From Geosiphon pyriformis (lineage: Eukaryota; Glomeromycota; Glomeromycetes; Archaeosporales; Geosiphonaceae), in the NCBI GenBank assembly GCA_016748015.1, contig JAAOMT010000289.1:197639-261638 (forward strand): 64,000 bases of DNA. Direction: 5' to 3'. Under the pieces are notes generated by a model. That model made no database searches. It was not told the DNA's origin and saw nothing but the letters and a program-made list of their open reading frames with translations. How positions within the stretch are numbered: the first letter of the stretch is position 1; the number at the start of each line of letters is the position of its first letter. Shown in pieces: positions 58,213 to 64,000 of the stretch. Made by a program: the position numbers and the translations under genes.

Positions 58213-58385
58213 CTATATCTTAATTAGTTGAATTTTAATTAACACAATCTGACCAAAATTGGCAACTGTAACAAAGATTATTTCCTTAAATGTATTTATA
58301 AAAATTTTTTTAATAATTATGATTTAATTTAAATGAATTCCTTGTTTTTTGAGATCACTGTTTACAATAATGCCTTTTTTTCTGG
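58213..58385 (-). pseudogene. LINE L2 ORF1, upstream piece
   Basis: Minus-strand continuation of L2 on the right of E3. The frame around 58217-58300 (FGQIVLIKIQLIKI, then QKAVIEFAKLG beyond the E3 insertion at 50399) rejoins smoothly when E3 and one CTAT are removed. Cut at 58386 by E4. Confidence 0.6.
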
Positions 58386-58501
58386 TGATATTCATAAAAA
58401 GAAAACAGATATAGAAAATAGCAGACCAATAAGAGAATAGTATTTAGCACATGAACATATTGCTCAAAAAATCATAGCACATTGCTCAGGAATGTGAGCG
58501 A

Positions 58502-59462
58502 TGTTACCAGATGAAATTAGAGATATTATTTAGCATGAAATTATCTTATAATTTCTATCATTAATTAGCATATATTATTGTTTCAAATGATCACTTATTA
58601 CATTAGCAAAAATGTCTGAAATTATCATTTAATTAATAACCCAAATTGTACACAACACAAATGTAACCTAATTGTGATGATCAATCATGGAATACCCCAA
58701 ACTATGTAACATTCAGAAGTTTGCCGAAATTTGTAGAAATTTGTTGAAATAATTGATAGTTTACCGAAATATTTAATAGTTCACCGAAATGTATCTTTAG
58801 TTCAGCGAAATTGTAGAAAATAGCAAAGTTCAAGTTCATAGAATAGTGTTACAACAAGTTGTATAAAAGAAGAGCTTCTCTCTTCGAGAAAATGTATCTT
58901 ACTTTAGATTTATCTCTTAAAACCATTCCTATACACACAAAAAGAAATAAATATCAAATAATTCGAAAAACCAAATTCTTTAATTATTGTACTTGGAAAA
59001 TTCCCAAAACCCAACTAACATTTCGAAATTGATTAGCTACCAATTTCAGTAAACTGTTAGTGACTCCAGGCCTGGATAGAAAAACGTTCCCTTGATAAAA
59101 ATCTTATTTCTTTTACATTTCTTTTATTTTTCTTTTTTTTTCTTATTACAATCATTAAAGTAGCCTACAGATGAGATTCCTGTAGAAGAGTTGACTTTCA
59201 CAGCAAAGTAACTACACATTTTTAGTGAGCTTCCAGACGAGCAATTCCTGGAAAAGAGTTGACGTTTACTACAATGTAACTACATAAAGCAACTGGCATG
59301 GAATTGGTCATTCCACTCATAAGCCTAGCAAGTTCAAATTATAGGAGATAATTTGAAGATAAATTCAGTTATTGAAGGTTCAACCACATCCAGAAAACGT
59401 GAATTCACAGCAAATAAGTATCAACAACATTACAGAAAAGAGACCAAAAACTTCCAGTAACA
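58502..59462 (+). mobile_element. Solo LTR, family C (inside E4 LTR)
   Basis: 961 bp, TGTTACCAGATG to CCAGTAACA, flanks GCGA and GCAA (one transition). Better preserved than the copy at 8348: U3 units TTCACCGAAAT (58710-58830), TATAAAAG at about 58862, a CCAGGCCTGG palindrome near 59065, and the tandem hairpin module 59165-59290. Confidence 0.88.
59165..59290 (+). other. Tandem hairpin module with covarying stems
   Basis: Copy 1: CTACAG (59165-59170), 9-nt loop, CTGTAG (59180-59185). Copy 2: TTCCAG (59231-59236), 11-nt loop, CTGGAA (59248-59253). Both stems are perfect although their sequences differ, loops share AYGAG...ATTC, and both are followed by AAGAGTTGAC...GTAACTACA. Probably a structured RNA element of the leader. 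Confidence 0.6.
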
Positions 59463-60094
59463 GCAATCTCATAGAACATCAATTAGGTATATATAGTAGC
59501 AGTGTTAAAAGTAGAAAAAAAACAGAATTCTTTAATTAGAAATCTTCCATCAACAAATATTAAATAAATAAATCATTTACCATCCAAATCCACTCTTCAC
59601 TATCAACATTTCATGTTGATAGAAATTGATACTTAACCATGCTGAAACAATAGCTCTTGATTATGACTATTGACAAGATACTAACTTACACATTGTCTTG
59701 GCTTATTTCTTTATTTTCTTTTATTTCTTTTTTTTTTGATTTTATTGTTGCATACTAACTGCTTAAGAATTAAAGCACTGAGTAATTGATGTCATGGATA
59801 GCCTGGTAAAAGACCCAGAAATAAGGGTGAAATTATATATATATTAACAGATAGCTTACCAGAAAAGCACAACTGCCAAAATAAACTGGCCACCAAGCTG
59901 AAGACAGAAATTGGGAACACAACTCACCAACCAATTACATCATCATTGAATCTCTGTTCATTATACAAAGAACTCAACTCTAAAACCTTCAAATACAACC
60001 AACGTACTAGTAAAACCAACATTGTCAAGATATTGAGCATTAAGTTATGGATTTGTTATTTGATTTGAGACCCCAAATAATCATCTGTAATATT

Positions 60095-60112
60095 TGGTGC
60101 TCTCTGTGAGGT
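60095..60112 (+). other. E4 primer binding site
   Basis: TGGTGCTCTCTGTGAGG, two bases after the LTR. The best preserved example of the E1-family site. Confidence 0.72.
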
Positions 60113-60154
60113 ATAATCTTACAGAGAACCAGCACCATCAACAATCATTCAAAA

Positions 60155-62030
60155 GTGACAGAATTAGAAATCATAAGAACAAACTATCTAGGATTTGCCA
60201 AATTCTTATTCCAACAGTACAGTCAACAATTAGGATTGAACCATAATCATTTCCCAGCAGAATCAGCCTTCAACTTTTACATCAACAATAAAATTATAGA
60301 CTGCTTAGAAAGAACAGTTAACATTGAATCTGCAAAAGAAAATTTCTATACAGAATTATTTTAACATACCAGCTTACCAAAAAACTACAGTTTCGCACCA
60401 ATTATTAGGAAAATCAATCAAACTATTGAAAGGTATACACAACAACAATTCCTCATCACCTATGTAGATAAAAGCAAAGGAAGATTGCAAACCCCAGCAG
60501 TAACACCAAAACAAATACAACCACCCAATTGGAAGAAAACCCAAGTTGAATCATCCACCAATCTATCATATTATTATACGCCCAGAAGTGCTATCAACAT
60601 CTTATCAACAAACGCATTTACATTAAATGTAACATCAACTTTTGGATGCTTCCCATTTCAAAGTAAACAAAAAAAAGCAGAGTTATTAGAACCATATAGC
60701 AATTATTTTGAAGGATTTAAATTGCAATCACCAATGCCATTAGGATTCCAATCTTTACTACCCCAACCAGATTTCAGAACTGCAAGTTCTTGGGAAGTAA
60801 TGGAATCAGAAAAAGACCAAAAAGAAGAGGAAAAAGAATCTGAAGATCAAGAATTTACTTATCAGAACCTGATCACTGAAAAGCCAGAAATCAAAACCCC
60901 AAACTTTCAGACTCAACAAAATCTAAATTTAGAAAATCCAGAAATTAAAACTCTGAATTTTCAAACACAGCACAATCAGAATAATTGAAACCCCGACATT
61001 AATAATCAACAACACTTACCTTCAATAATCATGATCAATTCATCCTCAGCTCTATCAATTGACAAACAGCAATAACAGCCACTTCAGCCACCTCAACTAC
61101 CATAGCAGCTGCTTTTATAGCTGCAACAACAATCCCAACTATACTTAGATCCAATGATCTATGCTCCAATAGCAATACTCGAGAAATTCACTGGTAAAGA
61201 AGACAACACCCAAGTATGGCTTAATGACATAGAAAAAGCCATAGTGGCTAATGAATGGAATGATGCCAGAGCAATGCAAGCCATTCCATATTTTCTTTAG
61301 GATACTGCTAATTCATGATATCAAAGCCTAGTCAACAAACCCCAAGATTTTAATGCATTTAAAATTGAGTTCTTAAGATACTTCAGCAACAATAACAGCA
61401 TTAACAGACTAGCAAACACCTTCACTACTATCAAACAAGAAGAAAATAAAGCAGTTACTACTTACTTAAGATGCTTCTACAAAAATCTGCACTAGATTCA
61501 AGCCATTGATGCCAATTACTTCACAGTGGCCCAAATCTTAAATTAGTTTATTTGCGGATTATGCAGTAGTATTCTGCAAAACGTACATCCAATATATCCC
61601 GTTGATTTGCAAGCAGCCATCACAAACACCAGAGATTTTGAAGCCACTGAATTAGAAGCCAACCATGCCCAAGCTGTTAATCTAGTAATGAATGGGTCAT
61701 CTGAATTGAATTCCAAATTGAAACAATTTAGTGATTCCATCAATCAGAAATTAGAGGGATACTTAGCTAACAATTATGCAATTTATCAACCACCACAATA
61801 ATGCAATAATTCCAGAAACATGAATCGTTTCCAGAATTAGTTATTTCTATCATCATCAACCAATTAACAGTGGCAACAGGAAACGCATGTTTGCCACTAT
61901 TATGATAAACAAGGACACCTACAAATTGATTGTCACTATTGCTTAAATAACCAATGATTGGAAAATCAATATCAAAACCCCAATCACCAGTTTTGAATTC
62001 CAAATAACCTACTAAACTCAGAGCCACACC
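60155..62030 (+). pseudogene. E4 Gag
   Basis: Starts MTELEIIRTNYLGFAKFLFQ at an ATG soon after the primer site, a likely natural start. It continues FYINNKIIDCLERTVNIESA, a TAA, KINQTIERYTQQQF, QIQPPNWKKTQVESS, an acidic Gln-rich part, then the capsid: EKFTGKEDNTQVWLNDIEKA, SNNNSINRLANTFTTIKQ, EANHAQAVNLVMNGSSELNS. The zinc knuckle near 61889-61930 reads CHYYDKQGHLQIDC, one Cys lost to Tyr. All in one frame, with TAA/TAG at Gln and TGA at Trp positions. Cleanest view of the family's Gag. Confidence 0.85.
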
Positions 62031-62480
62031 ATCAGAATTACATATCTATGATGCAGCAGCCAATTTATCAACCACCAGTATATCAAGCACCAATTTATCA
62101 ACCAACAACACCAACAATTTATCAACCATAGGCACAACTCATTTATCAGCTGCAGGTAATCTATCAGCCTTAACAAATTCCAACCCCGCCACAGAACTTA
62201 CTTCAAAACAGAACTCAAAGGCCAAGATTGACTTAACAAAGCTGGAGATCATCAATGATAGTTCACCAACTGATCCCTAGTTCTTCTACACAACCAGCAG
62301 AATCTTGACAATGGAATTCGGACACCAAGTATGCCCAAAATCCGAATTTCCAGAACTATTTAAGCCTCCTGGTTATCCCAAAAGACACTCAACCCAATAA
62401 TCCAGAAACCAAACAACAATTAACACTTACCAGCAATATTCTCTCAGCTACTATCACCAAGAATGAAACACTGAATGCCA
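62031..62480 (+). pseudogene. E4 Tyr/Gln/Pro-repeat linker
   Basis: Same frame: MMQQPIYQPPVYQAPIYQP, TTPTIYQP, then more YQ units with TAG/TAA at Gln codons, followed by SWRSSMIVHQL and YAQNPNFQNYLSLLVIPKD. Repeats of about 7-9 residues built on YQP. Disordered linker by appearance; no known function. Confidence 0.6.
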
Positions 62481-63250
62481 TCTTTCTATTCAAACTCGAA
62501 AAAACCACACCAGTTCTATTATTCAGTGGAGCCACTTTTAACACCAAACTGATTACTGCCATGTACATTAACACAAAGATTGATAGTCACACCATCAAAC
62601 TGATCCTAGACAATGGATCAGCTGACAGCATCATCACAAAACAACTTATAGACCAATTAGGTCACCAAGTTGATTGTGCTGCCAGCACCAGGATCATAAC
62701 TGCCAATGGAGCAACCAAAACCCCTATTGGTGAAATTGATGACTTTCCTTTTGAAGTCAATGGTATTATCATTCCCATCAAAGTCTTAGTGATAGAAGCA
62801 ACCCAATATTAGACATTAGTAGGGAATGATTGGTTATCTAAAACCAATACCATACTGGACTGGATAACACAAAAGCTTCAACTGAGCCAAAACAGTCGAC
62901 ACACACGTGTACTAGCCACATGTGGCCATTTCAAACCCATTAACTCAACAACACCACTTATTGAATTCAAGGAAGAAGAGAAGAAACCTACCTGGGAAGC
63001 CTACCAAGTTTTCTGGGCCAACACAGAACACAATGAACTGCCGCCAATACTTTTGTGGGATGACAACAGCAAAGGAAAGCAGAGCAAAGAACTTATCTGG
63101 AAAGCCGACCAAGCCTGAAAAACTGACAATGACCAAGAAAAACAAATAAATTGGGAATAGAAAGAAGACAAAAAGGGAAAAAGAAAGGAGAAAAAAGAAG
63201 AACCAACAACCAACAGCAAACCCACTTATAATTCCTACATTACACCCCAC
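62481..63250 (+). pseudogene. E4 protease and charged linker
   Basis: Same frame: MYINTKIDSHTIKLILDNGS (DSG changed to DNG), ADSIITKQLIDQLGHQV, RIITANGATKTPIGE, then IIIPIKVLVIEATQY, a TAG at Gln, TLVGNDWLSKTNTILDW, and a Lys/Glu-rich linker (GKQSKELIWKADQA, KGKRKEKKEEPTTNS). Stops include TGA for Trp near 63117. The active site is likely dead. Confidence 0.82.
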
Positions 63251-63935
63251 TGATCCACTTATTGCTACTCAAAACTAGTATGTGTCAATTGTGGCAAGAA
63301 ATTGTCATCAATGGGTGTTTGTTGTGACGATGATAAGGAGTACACTTCGGCAATAAAATTCTACTGTTACTTATGCATAATTGAATGCTTTGGAAGGCCA
63401 AAATGGATTGGAAAATGGGACAATGAATCATGCTTGGCTTGTGGAGAAACTTTTTTAGATGAAGAAATGTGGAACAACATTCTTGGGTAAGAAGAAATGT
63501 ATGACAAATTATGTCAATACACAATCCTTATAAGTGACTGGGTGAGAAAAGAAATGTCCATAGACACTGTCTGGAGATAAGTCATCAAACATCTAGACGG
63601 GTGCCCACATAATGATGATGAAATCTGGCAAATGACACTCACTAAAATCGAAGGAGCGACCCCAGAAGAGATAAAAACAATTAAAAATAACCCACTTGAA
63701 CCTATAGAACTCGACTGGGATCCAGAACCAGTCATAAATTTCTTAGATCCAAAACAATTCTATGAACATTATCAAAAGCTAGCACCTATCAGGGAAGAAC
63801 AAGAGTAGCGTTTAGAGCAGTTAAATATTCGGTTATGTCAACATTGCTTAATTCCCTGTGACTTTCAATATTGTAATGAGTGTGACCTCATTTACAATCC
63901 ACCACCACACATGATCTACACAATCCCAGAAGAAT
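63251..63935 (+). pseudogene. E4 Cys-rich and helical modules
   Basis: Same frame: CYSKLVCVNCGKKLSSMG, VCCDDDKEY, KFYCYLCIIECFGRPKWIGK, NESCLACGETFLDEEMWNN, then after a stop SDWVRKEMSIDTVW, CPHNDDEIWQMTLTKIEGA, DWDPEPVINFLDPKQFYEHY, and HCLIPCDFQYCNECDLIYNP. Best preserved copy of both modules. It ends at the deletion junction after IPEE. Confidence 0.72.
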
Positions 63936-64000
63936 AAACAATGTACAAGTAGAAGACGTAAAAAATAAAGTCAAACAAACAATACTAGAAAAAAAAGTAT
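63936..64000 (+). pseudogene. E4 post-integrase tail after deletion junction
   Basis: Reads NNVQVEDVKNKVKQTILEKK, aligning with the E1 tail at 15668-15732. It is out of frame with the upstream module. The junction removes about 4.4 kb relative to E1. The window ends inside it. Confidence 0.72.

Larger units (their letters stand above)
58386..60092 (+). repeat. E4 5' LTR (type A), interrupted
   Basis: TGATATTCATAAAAAGAAAA to ATCATCTGTAATA. LTR sequence is 58386-58501 and 59463-60092; the rest is the family C solo LTR. The GAATGTGAGC/GCAATCTCATAGAAC flanks rejoin to the E1 LTR sequence. TATA-like element near 59488. Confidence 0.88.
58386..64000 (+). mobile_element. E4: gypsy element of the E1 family, pol-deleted
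   Basis: The 5' LTR 58386-60092 is split by a solo LTR; then primer site, gag, protease and Cys-rich modules. At about 63933 the sequence jumps from the second Cys cluster (E1 position about 11244) to the end of the post-integrase domain (E1 position about 15666), so dUTPase, RT, RNase H and integrase are gone. The window ends before the 3' LTR. Gag to the junction is in one frame with stops but no frameshift. Confidence 0.85.

Noticed and set aside
59165-59290. Hammerhead ribozyme in LTR family C
   Set aside because: CAGAYGAG looks like the CUGANGA core, but the essential U is A and no CGAAA/GAAA strand or cleavage triplet is arranged around it.
1-64000. tRNA or rRNA genes
   Set aside because: Looked for conserved A/B box and T-arm patterns by eye; only primer-site matches to tRNA 3' ends were found. 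A tRNAscan run would be decisive.

Overview
No host gene, tRNA or rRNA gene could be supported anywhere in this window. It is a very AT-rich eukaryotic block built almost entirely of nested, decayed retrotransposons. Protein style, low GC, Ty3/gypsy polyproteins with a dUTPase domain and a LINE with an RNase H domain all suggest a fungus, most likely an arbuscular mycorrhizal fungus (Glomeromycotina, Rhizophagus/Gigaspora-like). That taxonomic call is inference from remembered protein style; no search was run.

Layout. E0 (+; 1-1107 and 22906 to about 26200) is a heavily decayed gypsy remnant. Inside its integrase sits E2 (-; 1108-22905, flanks CTGT/CTAT). Inside the dUTPase-RT linker of E2 sits E1 (+; 5544-16658, 4-bp target duplication GTGG). 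Inside gag of E1 sits a solo LTR of an unrelated family C (8348-9329, duplication CTGG). E2 also carries a solo LTR at 17685-18532. The 3' LTR of E0 contains a 5'-truncated LINE (24617-25345). From about 26.3 to 31.2 kb lie remnants of an unrecognised minus-strand coding family and of a LINE, broken by solo LTRs. E5 (+; 31248-40623) is a gypsy element without gag, inserted in the endonuclease region of that LINE. A second, better preserved LINE runs on the minus strand from 50402 down to 44505 and resumes at 58213-58385. It is split by E3 (+; 50403-58212, duplication CTAT), a different gypsy family. E4 (+; from 58386 past the window end) has a 5' LTR split by another family-C solo LTR, an almost uninterrupted gag-protease-zinc frame, and a junction that removes nearly all of pol.

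How the parts fit. E0, E1, E2, E4 and E5 are one gypsy family. Its deduced polyprotein order is Gag (CCHC knuckle), Tyr/Gln-rich linker, retropepsin, Cys-rich module, helical module, dUTPase, RT, RNase H, integrase and a conserved post-integrase domain that I do not recognise. E3 is a separate gypsy family with its own zinc-like linker and a third reading frame after integrase. Every coding region is broken. Most damage is C-to-T or G-to-A: Gln and Trp codons become stops and catalytic Asp/Glu become Asn/Lys. This fits methyl-cytosine decay or a RIP-like process.

The points most worth a second look are the post-integrase domain, the Cys-rich plus dUTPase insertion, covarying tandem hairpins in LTR family C, palindrome-bearing tandem arrays in the U3 of several LTR types, an Asn in place of the first RNase H Asp in four copies, and the complementary deletions of E4 (no pol) and E5 (no gag).
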